The notes below the pieces were generated by a model. The model saw only the letters and a program-made list of their open reading frames with translations, was not told the DNA's origin and did no database searches. Shown here piece after piece: positions 37,422 to 47,473 of a stretch of 64,000 bases of DNA. Source of the DNA: Fulvimonas sp. R45 (lineage in GTDB: Bacteria; Pseudomonadota; Gammaproteobacteria; Xanthomonadales; Rhodanobacteraceae); NCBI RefSeq assembly GCF_030504985.1, contig NZ_JASERU010000004.1, forward strand, positions 230,455-294,454. Direction: 5' to 3'. Within the stretch, counting starts at the first letter, position 1; every line of letters starts with the position of its first letter. The position numbers were made by a program, and so were the translations under genes.

Positions 37422-37747
37422 GCGCGGACGCCCGCGCCGGACTGGACCACGCCGGATTGGAGCAGGCGCTGGCGCTGGGTGGGCGCATGCTCGCCGCGGC
37501 GCGCGACGGCGACTGGGCGCAGGTCGCCCGGCTGGACGCGGCGCGCCGGCGGCGACTCGGGCGCGGCCATCCCGGCGACGATCGCAGCCGGGCGCTCCTC
37601 GCGCTCATGCTGGAACACGACCGGCAGGTGCTCGCGCGGGCGGGCGAGGCGCGCGACCGCCTGCGCGCCGAGTTGGCGGAACAGTGCGGGCGGCGCCACG
37701 CGCTGGATGCGTACGTGGCGGTGGCGCGCGCCGTCGCCGTGCGCTGA
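37418..37747 (+). CDS. fliT: FliT-like flagellar chaperone
   Basis: A 109-residue, Arg- and Ala-rich helical protein (LEQALALGGRMLAAARDGDWAQVARLDAARRR; LMLEHDRQVLARAGEARDRLRAELAEQ). Sequence similarity to classical FliT is only general, but length, helical pattern and position between fliS and the PilZ gene fit FliT, which binds FliD for export. Translationally coupled to fliS by an ATGA overlap. Confidence 0.72.
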   Translation: MSADARAGLDHAGLEQALALGGRMLAAARDGDWAQVARLDAARRRRLGRGHPGDDRSRALLALMLEHDRQVLARAGEARDRLRAELAEQCGRRHALDAYVAVARAVAVR

Positions 37748-37781
37748 ATCCATGGCGCGGCAATCATCCGGGGACGACGGC

Positions 37782-38327
37782 ATGGGCGATGAAGCCTGGC
37801 AGGCGTTTTCGCAGCGCGTGGCCTACGAGGACACGCTGCCGCTGGCGCTGGGACCGCGCGACGGCACGCCGCCGGCCCTGCTGGAGGAACGCAACCTGCA
37901 CGTGCTCGCCACGCTGGCGACGCTGGAGGAACGCCGCGTCGAAGCCGGCGAGGACGCGACCCCCGTGCTGCTGGAACTGGCGCGGCTGGACAGCAAGCTC
38001 AACGTGCTGATGGAGATCGTCGGCCGCCTGCTGATGCCCGACGCGGCGTTGCCGCCGCGCGCGCCGGTGCGGCTCAACGCGTCCGGCGTCGGGATTCCGG
38101 CGTCGCTGCTCGACCCCGCGCGCCAGGCGGGGTTGCTGAAGCTGCACTTCGACGCCTGCCGCGCGCTGCCGCTGGTGCTGCCGGTGCGGTTCGAACGCCT
38201 GTATGACGAAGGCCGCGCCTTCCTCGCGTTCGACGGGGTGGGGCAGGGTGTCGGTGAGGGTCTGGAGCGGGTCGTTTTTCGTCAGCATCGCCGCAAAGTG
38301 GCGGAAGCCCGTCAATCGGCTTCCTGA
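37782..38327 (+). CDS. Atypical PilZ-domain protein with heptad helix
   Basis: A 181-residue protein if it starts at MGDEAW, which has GGGGA 7 nt upstream; an ATG 10 codons earlier has no ribosome-binding site. After an N-terminal segment (AFSQRVAYEDTLPLAL) there is a heptad-like helix (LLEERNLHVLATLATLEERRVE...VLLELARLDSKLNVLMEIVGRLL) and then a PilZ-like barrel (VRLNASGVGIPASLL...LVLPVRFERLYDEGRAFLAF). The c-di-GMP-binding RxxxR is absent and D-x-S-x-x-G reads N-A-S-G-V-G. This is the layout of the tetrameric, non-c-di-GMP-binding PilZ protein described in Xanthomonas. It probably modulates flagellar function. Confidence 0.8.
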   Translation: MGDEAWQAFSQRVAYEDTLPLALGPRDGTPPALLEERNLHVLATLATLEERRVEAGEDATPVLLELARLDSKLNVLMEIVGRLLMPDAALPPRAPVRLNASGVGIPASLLDPARQAGLLKLHFDACRALPLVLPVRFERLYDEGRAFLAFDGVGQGVGEGLERVVFRQHRRKVAEARQSAS

Positions 38328-38353
38328 AAGGGTGCGCGGCGCCAAAATGTTCA

Positions 38354-38369
38354 TGTGATGTTCATCACA
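38354..38369. promoter_or_regulatory. CRP/Clp-type operator upstream of fleQ
   Basis: TGTGATGTTCATCACA is a perfect TGTGA-N6-TCACA palindrome (extended by one base at each side, ATGTGA..TCACAT). It lies about 300 bp before the fleQ ATG in a markedly AT-richer 343-bp gap. CRP-family regulators (Clp in Xanthomonas, Vfr in Pseudomonas) use this half-site. Confidence 0.8.
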
Positions 38370-38443
38370 TAACGAAACATCAATGGCCATGAAATTTGAT
38401 GTGGTCGGCAGTTTCCCTGCTTTCCGAAGATTCCACGGAAAGC

Positions 38444-38470
38444 ATTCATAAAGTATCGAAATGTATGAAT
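38444..38470. promoter_or_regulatory. Inverted repeat in the fleQ upstream region
   Basis: ATTCATA (38444-38450) and TATGAAT (38464-38470) are perfect complements 13 bp apart, in AT-rich sequence. Just upstream, TTTCCG and CGGAAA (38421-38441) form another inverted pair. They are candidate binding sites or part of the fleQ promoter. Nothing else is recognisable in the 38328-38670 gap apart from the CRP/Clp site. Confidence 0.45.
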
Positions 38471-38670
38471 TATGTCCCGCCGCGCCGGTGGCCCGGGCGT
38501 CGCGGGTTGGGTCCGGCCGTGGCCGCGAGGCCCCGTGTCGATCGCCTTCCTTGGCCTGTTTCTTGCGACGTTCCCCCGCGAGAGGGGGCGCCAGGGAACT
38601 GGACGCTCAGGAAGACCGGGCGCGTCAGGAAGGCGTCGTCAGGTCGGTAGTAAAAGGGCACGCACGCACC

Positions 38671-40092
<1,422 letters not shown>

Positions 40093-40106
40093 GCGGTGCG
40101 GGGGCG

Positions 40107-40122
40107 TGGCACGCCTCGTGCT
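40107..40122 (+). promoter_or_regulatory. Sigma-54 promoter of the fliE operon
   Basis: TGGCACGCCTCGTGCT; GG and GC are 10 nt apart, and the first 11 bases equal those of the flgB promoter. It lies 38 bp before fliE, right after fleQ, and would be activated by FleQ. Confidence 0.85.
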
Positions 40123-40160
40123 TCATCCCCCGCACCGAAGCCACGCGCTGGAAAACCGCC

Positions 40161-40490
40161 ATGAGCCGGATCGACGTCGACAACCTGCTGTCCCAGATGC
40201 GCCAGATGACGGCGCAGATCCAGACGCCGCGCGCCGCGCCGGAAGGCGCCGCCGGCGCGCCGGCGCAGGGCGGCTTCGGCGCCCTGCTCAGGCACTCGAT
40301 CGCCGACGTCGCGCAGAACCAGCTCGAGGCCGGCCGCCTGGCCGCCGGCTTCGAGCGCGGCGTGCCCGATGCGGATCTCGGCCGCACCATGGTGGCGATC
40401 CAGAAGGCGCAGCTCTCGCTGAGCGCGATGAACCAGGTGCGCAACAAGCTGGTGGACGCCTACAGGGATGTCATGAACATGCCGATATGA
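40161..40490 (+). CDS. fliE: MS-ring/rod adaptor FliE
   Basis: A 109-residue small export-first rod protein: MSRIDVDNLLSQMRQMTAQIQ at the start and the conserved C-terminus DADLGRTMVAIQKAQLSLSAMNQVRNKLVDAYRDVMNMPI. It joins the MS ring to the rod. First gene after the sigma-54 promoter. Confidence 0.95.
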   Translation: MSRIDVDNLLSQMRQMTAQIQTPRAAPEGAAGAPAQGGFGALLRHSIADVAQNQLEAGRLAAGFERGVPDADLGRTMVAIQKAQLSLSAMNQVRNKLVDAYRDVMNMPI

Positions 40491-40551
40491 ACCGGCATGC
40501 GCCGGCCGACCCCATTCTTTCCCCGCACCCCGCCAGTGACGAGCCGTATCC

Positions 40552-42225
40552 ATGGCAGACAACGCCATCGCGCCAAGCACCCACGCCTCGCGGCTGCAGC
40601 CGCTGAAGCAGACCCTGCGCAACCCGGCCGCGCGGCAACTGCTGCTGCTGGTGGGCGTGGCGGCCGCGGTGGCGCTCGGGGTGGCGGTGGTGCTGTGGTC
40701 GCGCGGGCCCAACTACGCGCTGCTGTACGCCGGGCTGGAACAGAAGGATGCGGCGGCGGTCACCCAGGCGCTGCAGGCGGCGGGCACGCCCTATCGGCTG
40801 GGCGCGGACGGCTCCTCCATCATGGTGCCGGCGGCCAGCCTCGCCGCCGTGCGCCTGAAGCTGGCCGGGCAGGGCCTGCCGCAGGGCGTGGCCGGCACCG
40901 GGGCGGAGCAGGCCGCGGATTCGCCGTTCGGCATGAGCGACCTGGCCGAACGCACGCGCTACCGGCAACTGCAGGAGACCGACCTCGGCAACACCATCGC
41001 CAGCCTGCAGTCGGTGCGCTCGGCGCGGGTGCACCTGGCCATGCCGCAGCCGTCGGCGTTCATCCGCGACAGCCATCCGGCCAGCGCCTCGGTGCTGGTG
41101 ACGCTGTACCCGGGGCGGCGGCTCGACGCCAGCCAGGTCGCCGCGATCGTGCACCTGGTCTCTTCCAGCGTGCCCGGGCTGGACGCGGGCGAGGTGTCGG
41201 TGGTCGACCAGCAGGGCCAACTGCTCACCGCCGGCGACCCGGGCAGCCCGGCGGCGCTGGGCGACCAGCACCTGCGCCTGGCCACGCGGATGGAGAACAG
41301 CTACGCGCAGCGCATCGAGGACCTGCTGACCCCGCTGGTGGGGCCGGGCCGGGTGCGGGCGCAGGTGTCGGTGGACCTCGACTTCAGCCAGAGCGAGAAG
41401 GCCAGCGAGACCTACGATCCGGACCATCCCGCACTGCGCAGCGAGCAGACCAGCAGCGAGCAGCACCGCGGCGACGTCGCTGCGGGCGGCGTGCCTGGCG
41501 CGCTGAGCAACCAGCCGCCGGACACCGCGGCCCGGCCCGCCGCCGCGAAGCCCGGCAAGGCCGCGGCCACGACCGCCACGACCACCACCGCGGCCGCGCC
41601 CACCGAGACGTCCAGCAGCGCCACCCGCAACTACGAGCTGGACCGCACCATCAGCCACGTCAGCGCACCGGCCGGCCGGCTGCGGCGGCTCAGCGTGGCG
41701 GTGCTGGTGGACAACAAGCTGGCCGCGGGCGCGAACGGGCAGGACAAGAGCGTGCCGTTCACCGCCAGGGAACTGGAACACCTCACCGAGCTGGCCAAGA
41801 ACGCGGTGGGTTTCGACGCGGCGCGCGGCGACAGCGTCACCGTGATCAACCAGCCCTTCCAGCAGGCGCCACAGGAGCAGGCGCCGGCCGACCGGCCGTT
41901 CTGGCAGCGTCCCGGCATGCCCGACCTGATCAAGCAGGCGCTGGGCGCGCTGATCGCGCTGGTGGTGGCATTCGGCCTGCTGCGGCCGCTGCTGCGCGGC
42001 GTGTTCAAGGGCGCCGCCGTGCCGGCCCCGGCCGCGTTGCCGGTGCAGGTGGCCGCGCTGGCCGGGCGCATCGCCGACGCCCCGGCCGAGGACACGGTGC
42101 GTCTGGGCGCGCCGTCGCCGGAGGGCTACGAGCAGCGCATCCACATGGCGCGGCGGATGGTCGACGACGACCCGCGCCAGGTGGCGCAGGTGGTGAAGAA
42201 CTGGGTGGCTGAAGATGCCGGCTGA
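40552..42225 (+). CDS. fliF: Flagellar MS-ring protein FliF
   Basis: A 557-residue inner-membrane ring protein with two transmembrane helices (about 27-47, LLLLVGVAAAVALGVAVVLW; about 466-482, ALGALIALVVAFGLLRPL). The periplasmic part has NYALLYAGLEQKDAAAVTQALQAAGTPYRL and RVHLAMPQPSAFIRDSHPASASVLVTL, then the Ala/Thr-rich variable loop. The C-terminal cytoplasmic tail binds FliG. It overlaps fliG by 11 nt. The 61 bp between fliE and fliF contain no obvious promoter. Confidence 0.97.
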   Translation: MADNAIAPSTHASRLQPLKQTLRNPAARQLLLLVGVAAAVALGVAVVLWSRGPNYALLYAGLEQKDAAAVTQALQAAGTPYRLGADGSSIMVPAASLAAVRLKLAGQGLPQGVAGTGAEQAADSPFGMSDLAERTRYRQLQETDLGNTIASLQSVRSARVHLAMPQPSAFIRDSHPASASVLVTLYPGRRLDASQVAAIVHLVSSSVPGLDAGEVSVVDQQGQLLTAGDPGSPAALGDQHLRLATRMENSYAQRIEDLLTPLVGPGRVRAQVSVDLDFSQSEKASETYDPDHPALRSEQTSSEQHRGDVAAGGVPGALSNQPPDTAARPAAAKPGKAAATTATTTTAAAPTETSSSATRNYELDRTISHVSAPAGRLRRLSVAVLVDNKLAAGANGQDKSVPFTARELEHLTELAKNAVGFDAARGDSVTVINQPFQQAPQEQAPADRPFWQRPGMPDLIKQALGALIALVVAFGLLRPLLRGVFKGAAVPAPAALPVQVAALAGRIADAPAEDTVRLGAPSPEGYEQRIHMARRMVDDDPRQVAQVVKNWVAEDAG

Positions 42226-43225
42226 CACGCACATCAGCGGGGCGCAGCGCGCGGCGATCCTGCTGCTCACGCTGGGCGAGAAGGACGCGGCCGAGGTGCT
42301 GCGCCACCTCAACGCGCGCGACGTGCAGGCGGTGGGCTCGGCGATGGCCGCGCTGGGCAGCGTCAGCCGCGAGCAGGTCGAGCAGGTGCTGGCGCGGCTC
42401 AACGACGACATGGGCCGGCAGACCGCGTTCGGCGTCGGCACCGAGGAATACATCCGCAAGATCCTGGTCAACGCGCTGGGCGAGAACAAGGCCGGCGGCC
42501 TGATCGACCGCATCCTGCTCGGCCGTTCCAGCAAGGGGCTGGAATCGCTGAAGTGGATGGAGAGCCGCGCGATCGCCGAGATGATCGCGCAGGAGCATCC
42601 GCAGATCATCGCGCTGGTGCTGGCGCATCTCGAGCCGGACCAGGCGGCCGAGGTGATCGGCTACCTGCCCGCGCGCGTGCGCAGCGACGCGGTGATGCGC
42701 ATCGCCACGCTGGACGGCGTGCAGCCGCATGCGCTCAACGAGCTGGACGAGATCATGGAGCGCCAGTTCTCCGGCAACACCAACAAGCTCAAGTCCGCCA
42801 CCGTGGGCGGCCTGAAGGCGGCGGCCAACATCCTCAATGCGATGGAATCCAGCCGCGAGGCGGAGCTGATGGCGGCGATCCGCGGCCAGGACGCCGGCCT
42901 GGGCGGACGCATCGAGGAACTGATGTTCGTGTTCGACGACCTGGCCGAGCTGGACGACCGCAGCATGCAGGTGCTGCTGCGCGAAGTGCCGTCCGCGCGC
43001 CTGGTCACCGCGCTCAAGGGCGCCGAGCCGGTCGTGCGCGAGCGGATCTTCGCCAACATGTCCAAGCGCGCCGCCGACATGCTGCGCGACGACCTGGAGG
43101 TGAAGGGCCCGGTGCGGCTCAGCGAGGTCGATGCGGCGCAGAAGGAAGTACTGGGCGTCGCGCGTCGGCTGGCCGACGCCGGCGAGATCACCCTCGGCTC
43201 CGGCGGCGACGAGCTGGTCGGATGA
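42215..43225 (+). CDS. fliG: Flagellar motor switch protein FliG
   Basis: A 336-residue rotor protein. Segments: AQRAAILLLTLGEKDAAEVLRHLNARDVQAVG; QEHPQIIALVLAHLEPDQAAEVIGYLP with the EHPQ motif; and the C-terminal torque helix region LMFVFDDLAELDDRSMQVLLREV, with charged residues that meet the stator MotC. It links FliF to FliM. The frame begins inside the end of fliF and the stop overlaps fliH (ATGA). Confidence 0.97.
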   Translation: MPADTHISGAQRAAILLLTLGEKDAAEVLRHLNARDVQAVGSAMAALGSVSREQVEQVLARLNDDMGRQTAFGVGTEEYIRKILVNALGENKAGGLIDRILLGRSSKGLESLKWMESRAIAEMIAQEHPQIIALVLAHLEPDQAAEVIGYLPARVRSDAVMRIATLDGVQPHALNELDEIMERQFSGNTNKLKSATVGGLKAAANILNAMESSREAELMAAIRGQDAGLGGRIEELMFVFDDLAELDDRSMQVLLREVPSARLVTALKGAEPVVRERIFANMSKRAADMLRDDLEVKGPVRLSEVDAAQKEVLGVARRLADAGEITLGSGGDELVG

Positions 43226-43839
43226 GCGCATCGACCGGACGCGACGCGGCGCCGGCCGCCACCCGCTGGGAACCGCCGCTGGTGGGCGTGCCGAAGGCGC
43301 CGACCGAGGCGCCGCGCGCCCAGGCGCCGACCGTGGCCGAGCTGGAGGCGCTGCAACGCGCCGCGCATGACGAGGGCTACGCGACCGGGCTCGCGGAAGG
43401 CCGCGCCGACGCGCGGCACGAACTGCGGCGGGCGCTGGCCGGCTTCGAGGCCCTGCTGGCCGCGTCGGCGCGGCCGCTGCAGGCGCTGGACGACGCGGTC
43501 GAGCGCGAGCTGGCGCAGCTGGCGATGGTCGCCGCGCGGCGGGTGGTCGCGCACGAGCTGCGCACCGATCCGGCGCTGGTGGCGCGGGCGGTGCGCGCGG
43601 CCGCGGCAGCGCTGCCCGCCGCCACGCGCAGCCTGCGCGTGTACCTGCAACCGGACGACCTCGCCCTGCTGCGCGGACTGGACGCGGCCGAGCCGCACTG
43701 GGAACTGCGCGCCGACCCCGCGCTGGCGCGCGGCGACTGCCGCATCGAGAGCGACAGCTCGCGCCTCGACGCGCGCGTGGAGACCCGGCTGGCCGCATTG
43801 GTCGACGCCGTGCTCGGCGACGACGGGGCGACGCCATGA
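43222..43839 (+). CDS. fliH: Flagellar assembly protein FliH
   Basis: A 205-residue regulator of the export ATPase. It has the FliH/YscL pattern with [24 protein letters not shown] and the C-terminal [15 protein letters not shown]...[34 protein letters not shown]. The N-terminus has a Trp (TRWEPP) that in the family contacts the C ring. It overlaps fliG and fliI by 4 nt on both sides. Confidence 0.94.
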   Translation: MSASTGRDAAPAATRWEPPLVGVPKAPTEAPRAQAPTVAELEALQRAAHDEGYATGLAEGRADARHELRRALAGFEALLAASARPLQALDDAVERELAQLAMVAARRVVAHELRTDPALVARAVRAAAAALPAATRSLRVYLQPDDLALLRGLDAAEPHWELRADPALARGDCRIESDSSRLDARVETRLAALVDAVLGDDGATP

Positions 43840-45197
43840 ACGCCCCGGCGGACGACGCGTCACGGCGCTGGCGCGGGCAACTGGCGCGGCGCACGCGACG
43901 GGCGGAAGCCGCCGCCATGCTGGTGGCGGACGGCCGCCTGCGCCGGGTGGTCGGCCTGATGCTGGAGGCCGACGGCTGCGAGGCGCCGCTGGGCGCGCGC
44001 TGCCTGGTGGCCGCCGCCGACGGCGCCGAGCTGGACACCGAGGTGGTGGGCTTCGCCGACGAACGCCTGCTGCTGATGCCGGTGGGCGAGCTGCACGGCG
44101 TGCTGCCCAACGCGCGGGTGCGGCCGTGCGTGCGCGGCGGCGGCCTGCCGGTGGGCGAGGCATTGCTGGGCCGGGTGGTGGGGCCCGACGGCGTGCCGCT
44201 GGACGGCCTGGGCCCGCTGGCGGCGGACGAACACGCCGCGCTCAAGCGCGAGCCGATCAACCCGATGGCGCGCAAGCCGATCGACACCCCGCTGGACACC
44301 GGCGTGCGCGCGATCAACGCCATGCTCACGGTGGGCCGCGGCCAGCGGCTGGGCCTGTTCGCCGGCTCCGGCGTCGGCAAGTCGACCCTGCTCGGCATGA
44401 TGACGCGCTACACCGACGCCGATGTGGTGGTGGTGGGGCTGATCGGCGAGCGCGGGCGCGAGGTGAAGGAATTCGTCGAGCACACCCTGGGCGAGGACGG
44501 CCGGCGCCGCGCGGTGATCGTCGCCGCCCCGGCCGACGCGCCGCCGCTGCGTCGCCTGCGCGGCGCGCAGTACGCCACCGCCGTGGCCGAGTGGTTCCGC
44601 GACCGCGGCCGGCGCGTGCTGCTGCTGATGGATTCGCTCACCCGCTACGCGCAGGCGCAGCGTGAGATCGCGCTGGCGATCGGCGAACCGCCCGCCACCA
44701 AGGGTTACCCGCCCTCGGTGTTCGCGCTGCTGCCCGCGCTGGTGGAACGCGCCGGCAACGACGCCGAGGGACGCGGCTCGATCACCGCGTTCTACACCGT
44801 GCTCACCGAGGGCGACGACTACCGTCACGACCCGATCGCCGACGCGGCGCGCGCGATCCTCGACGGCCATGTCGTGCTCTCGCGCGACCTGGCCGAGGCC
44901 GGCCACTACCCGGCGATCGACATCGAGGCCTCGATCAGCCGCGTGATGCCGGCGGTGGCCGCGCGCGACCACCTGCGCGCGGCGCAGCGCTTCCGCCAGC
45001 TCTACTCCGCCTACCGCCAGCAGCGCGACCTGATCGCGGTGGGCGCGTACCAGAAAGGTTCCGACCCGCAGCTGGACCGCGCCATCGCGATGTGGCCGCA
45101 GCTGTGCGGGTTCCTGCAGCAGGAGGTCGACGAGCCGGTGACCCTCGCCGGCGCCGTCGATGCGCTCGAAGACATCGCCCACGGAGCCCCCGCATGA
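43836..45197 (+). CDS. fliI: Flagellum-specific ATPase FliI
   Basis: A 453-residue F1-beta-like ATPase of the type III export apparatus. Walker A GSGVGKST (177-184), Walker [18 protein letters not shown], and the family box [25 protein letters not shown]. It forms a hexamer at the export gate together with FliH and FliJ. Overlap of 4 nt with fliH and fliJ. Confidence 0.97.
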   Translation: MNAPADDASRRWRGQLARRTRRAEAAAMLVADGRLRRVVGLMLEADGCEAPLGARCLVAAADGAELDTEVVGFADERLLLMPVGELHGVLPNARVRPCVRGGGLPVGEALLGRVVGPDGVPLDGLGPLAADEHAALKREPINPMARKPIDTPLDTGVRAINAMLTVGRGQRLGLFAGSGVGKSTLLGMMTRYTDADVVVVGLIGERGREVKEFVEHTLGEDGRRRAVIVAAPADAPPLRRLRGAQYATAVAEWFRDRGRRVLLLMDSLTRYAQAQREIALAIGEPPATKGYPPSVFALLPALVERAGNDAEGRGSITAFYTVLTEGDDYRHDPIADAARAILDGHVVLSRDLAEAGHYPAIDIEASISRVMPAVAARDHLRAAQRFRQLYSAYRQQRDLIAVGAYQKGSDPQLDRAIAMWPQLCGFLQQEVDEPVTLAGAVDALEDIAHGAPA

Positions 45198-45634
45198 AAC
45201 CGCGTTCGCAGAGCCTGTTGCCCGCGGCGGAAGTCGCGCACCGCAAGAGCGAGGAAGCCATGCAGCATTTCGGCGCGCAGCAGAGCCGGTTGTCCGCCGC
45301 CGAGCGCCAGCTCGCCGAGCTGCGCCGCTACCGCGAGGAATACGCGGGCCACGCGGACGGCGGCGTGCCCGCGCACCTGCTGCAGAACCGCCGGCATTTC
45401 GTCGATCGCATCGACGAGGCGATCAGCCAGCAAATCCACGAGATCGCGCGGCGCCAGCGCATGCTCGACCTGGCCAGCGCGGCCTGGCGCGAGGCGCTGG
45501 CGCGCGAGCGCGCGCTGGAAAGCGTGATCGAGCGCGCCAGCGAGCGCGAGCGCACGCACGAGGAGCGCCGCGAGCAGCGCGACATCGACGAGCGCATGCA
45601 GCACCGCGCGCCGCCCCGGACACGGCACACCTGA
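45194..45634 (+). CDS. fliJ: Flagellar export stalk protein FliJ
   Basis: A 146-residue, strongly coiled-coil protein rich in Arg and Glu ([79 protein letters not shown]). FliJ acts as the central stalk of the FliI hexamer. The assignment rests on pattern and position after fliI with an ATGA overlap. Confidence 0.93.
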   Translation: MKPRSQSLLPAAEVAHRKSEEAMQHFGAQQSRLSAAERQLAELRRYREEYAGHADGGVPAHLLQNRRHFVDRIDEAISQQIHEIARRQRMLDLASAAWREALARERALESVIERASERERTHEERREQRDIDERMQHRAPPRTRHT

Positions 45635-45637
45635 GCC

Positions 45638-46717
45638 ATGCCGGTGAGCGCACCGATCCCGCCATCCACCGCCGTGCCCGCGTGCGCGGGCGGCGCCGCA
45701 CCGCGCACGGACGCGTCCGATCCGCACGGCTTCGGCCGGCAGCTCGATGCGGTGCGCGGAGCGGGCGAAGGCAACGCGAAGGCGGCGGGCCGGGATGCGT
45801 CGCCCGCACCGGCACCCACGCCTGCACCGCCGGACGGAACCGGCCAGGCCGCTGCGCGAAACGGCGACGACGACGATGCCGACGATGCCGACGACCGCGG
45901 CGCCGCCGTGCCGCACGGGCACGACGACGCGGCGCCCGTTGCACCGCTGGCCTGCTGGCTGGGCATCCCGGTCGTGCCCGTGGCCGCCGCCGCAAGCGCC
46001 GCGACGGCGGCGGGCGTCGCGGCATGGTCCGGACGCCTGGCGACGACCTTGCCCGCCGGCGGCGCCGGTGCTGCGCAGGCCGTCACCGCGGACGCACCGT
46101 CCATCGAGGTGGATGCAATGGGCGCGGCCTTGCCGGCGACCTTCGCGCCGGCTTCGCCAGCGGTTGCCATGCCGCCCGTCGCCACCGCCGCCGATGGCGA
46201 CGCGAAGGCGCGCATGGACGACGACCTGGGCGACCTGCCCATCGCACCGCAACCCGCCGCCTCCCCGGCGGCGCCGGCGCCGGCGCCCGCGCCGCACGTG
46301 CTTGAACTCGCCGCTCCGGCCGGCGGCACGGCGTTCGCGCAGGAGCTGGGGCAGCAGGTGGTCTGGCTTGGCGCGCAGGGCGTGAAGCAGGCCAGCATCC
46401 GGCTGCACCCGCAGGCGCTGGGCACGCTCGAGGTGAAGGTCAGCCTGGGGCACGACGGCCGCGTCGACGTGAGTTTCGCCGCGCAGCATCCGGCGGCGGT
46501 GGCGGCGGTGCAGCAGAGCCTGGGCCAGCTCGACCTGATGCTGGCCGGCCAGGGCCTTTCGCTGGGCCAGGCGCAGGTGGGGCAGCAGGGCACGGACCGG
46601 CGCGACGGCCACGTCGCGCGCCGCGATGCCGGCACGGGCGACGAAGCCGTCGCCGAAACGCCGGGCGTGGCCGCCCTGTCGTCGGTGGCGAGCGGGCTGC
46701 TCGACATCTTCGCTTGA
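45638..46717 (+). CDS. fliK: Hook-length control protein FliK
   Basis: A 359-residue secreted ruler. About 230 residues are low-complexity Ala/Pro/Asp-rich; the C-terminal Flg_hook domain is clear (GQQVVWLGAQGVKQASIRLHPQALGTLEVKVSLGHDGRVDVSFAAQHPAAVAAVQQSLGQLDLML). FliK measures the hook and switches the export gate through FlhB. The TGA stop is the first triplet of a repeat copy that separates this operon from fliL. Confidence 0.93.
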   Translation: MPVSAPIPPSTAVPACAGGAAPRTDASDPHGFGRQLDAVRGAGEGNAKAAGRDASPAPAPTPAPPDGTGQAAARNGDDDDADDADDRGAAVPHGHDDAAPVAPLACWLGIPVVPVAAAASAATAAGVAAWSGRLATTLPAGGAGAAQAVTADAPSIEVDAMGAALPATFAPASPAVAMPPVATAADGDAKARMDDDLGDLPIAPQPAASPAAPAPAPAPHVLELAAPAGGTAFAQELGQQVVWLGAQGVKQASIRLHPQALGTLEVKVSLGHDGRVDVSFAAQHPAAVAAVQQSLGQLDLMLAGQGLSLGQAQVGQQGTDRRDGHVARRDAGTGDEAVAETPGVAALSSVASGLLDIFA

Positions 46718-46785
46718 GAGCCTGTTCAAGATCTCCCCGTAGCTCGCGTTGCCTTGCATGGCCGCCAGAGCCTGAACAGGCTCTC
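46715..46785 (+). repeat. Stop-codon-associated repeat, internally deleted B-type copy
   Basis: It begins at the fliK TGA. The first 42 bp equal the start of the large element after the TMEM43 gene, then GGCCGCCAGAG leads directly to the terminal arm (TGAACAGGCTCTC), so about 200 bp of the full element are missing. Confidence 0.85.
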
Positions 46786-46902
46786 GGGTGGTCGTGCGTG
46801 GCGCCGGCCCGCTGGCGTGACGCCGCGTCGGCGCGCGTCAAGAAAGCGGCGCCGTCGTGGCGCGATCCGCCGCAGGCGCGGCGGCACAAGCCACGCGCAG
46901 GC

Positions 46903-46918
46903 TGGCATGCGGATTGCA
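46903..46918 (+). promoter_or_regulatory. Sigma-54 promoter of the fliL operon
   Basis: TGGCATGCGGATTGCA, with GG and GC 10 nt apart and TTGCA at -12. It is 60 bp before the fliL start and restarts transcription after the repeat that follows fliK. Confidence 0.83.
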
Positions 46919-46978
46919 TCGAGGCCTCGCGAAGCCGCGCCAGCCGGTGCGGAACGCAGCCATGAGAGGAGCCGAGGT

Positions 46979-47473
46979 TTGTCGACGCCCAACGAAGAGC
47001 CCAGCCGCGACGAGGCACCCGCACCGCGCAAGGGCGGCAAGGGGCGGGTCGCGACCGCGGCCATCGCCGTGCTCGCGCTGTGCGGCGCCGGCGCCTATGC
47101 GCTGCACGCCTCGCACGCGAGAGGCGCCGCCGCGGCCGCGACGGAAGAAGGCCGGCCCGCGCTGTACCTGCCGCTGGATCCGCCCTTCGTGGTGAATTTC
47201 CAGAACCGGCAGGCGATGAGCTACCTGCAGGTGGGCGTGACCCTGATGGCGCGCGACCCCGCCGCGATCCAGGCGGCGAAGGACGCCGACCCGGTGATCC
47301 GCAATGCCCTGGTGATGCTGTTCAGCAGCCAGGACTACGCCGAGCTGAGCAGCACGCAAGGCAAGCAGAAGCTGCGCGAGCAGGCGCTGGAATCGGTGCG
47401 CAAGGTGATGCAGGCCAGCCCCGGGCGGCCCGGCATCGACGCGCTGTACTTCACCAGCTTCGTGATGCAGTGA
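46979..47473 (+). CDS. fliL: Flagellar basal-body protein FliL
   Basis: A 164-residue stator-associated protein: short cytoplasmic start, one transmembrane helix (VATAAIAVLALCGAGAYAL) and a periplasmic domain with LYLPLDPPFVVNFQNRQAMSYLQVGVTLMARDP. A TTG start is proposed because AGAGGAGCCGAGG lies just upstream and the ATG codon nearby is out of frame; in-frame codons further upstream would run into the promoter. The stop overlaps fliM by 1 nt. Confidence 0.9.
   Translation: MSTPNEEPSRDEAPAPRKGGKGRVATAAIAVLALCGAGAYALHASHARGAAAAATEEGRPALYLPLDPPFVVNFQNRQAMSYLQVGVTLMARDPAAIQAAKDADPVIRNALVMLFSSQDYAELSSTQGKQKLREQALESVRKVMQASPGRPGIDALYFTSFVMQ

Noticed and set aside
46754..46978. Longer N-terminus for FliL beginning at an in-frame ATG inside the repeat.
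   Set aside because: It would run through the repeat and the sigma-54 promoter and add an Arg-rich stretch of about 75 residues not seen in FliL proteins.
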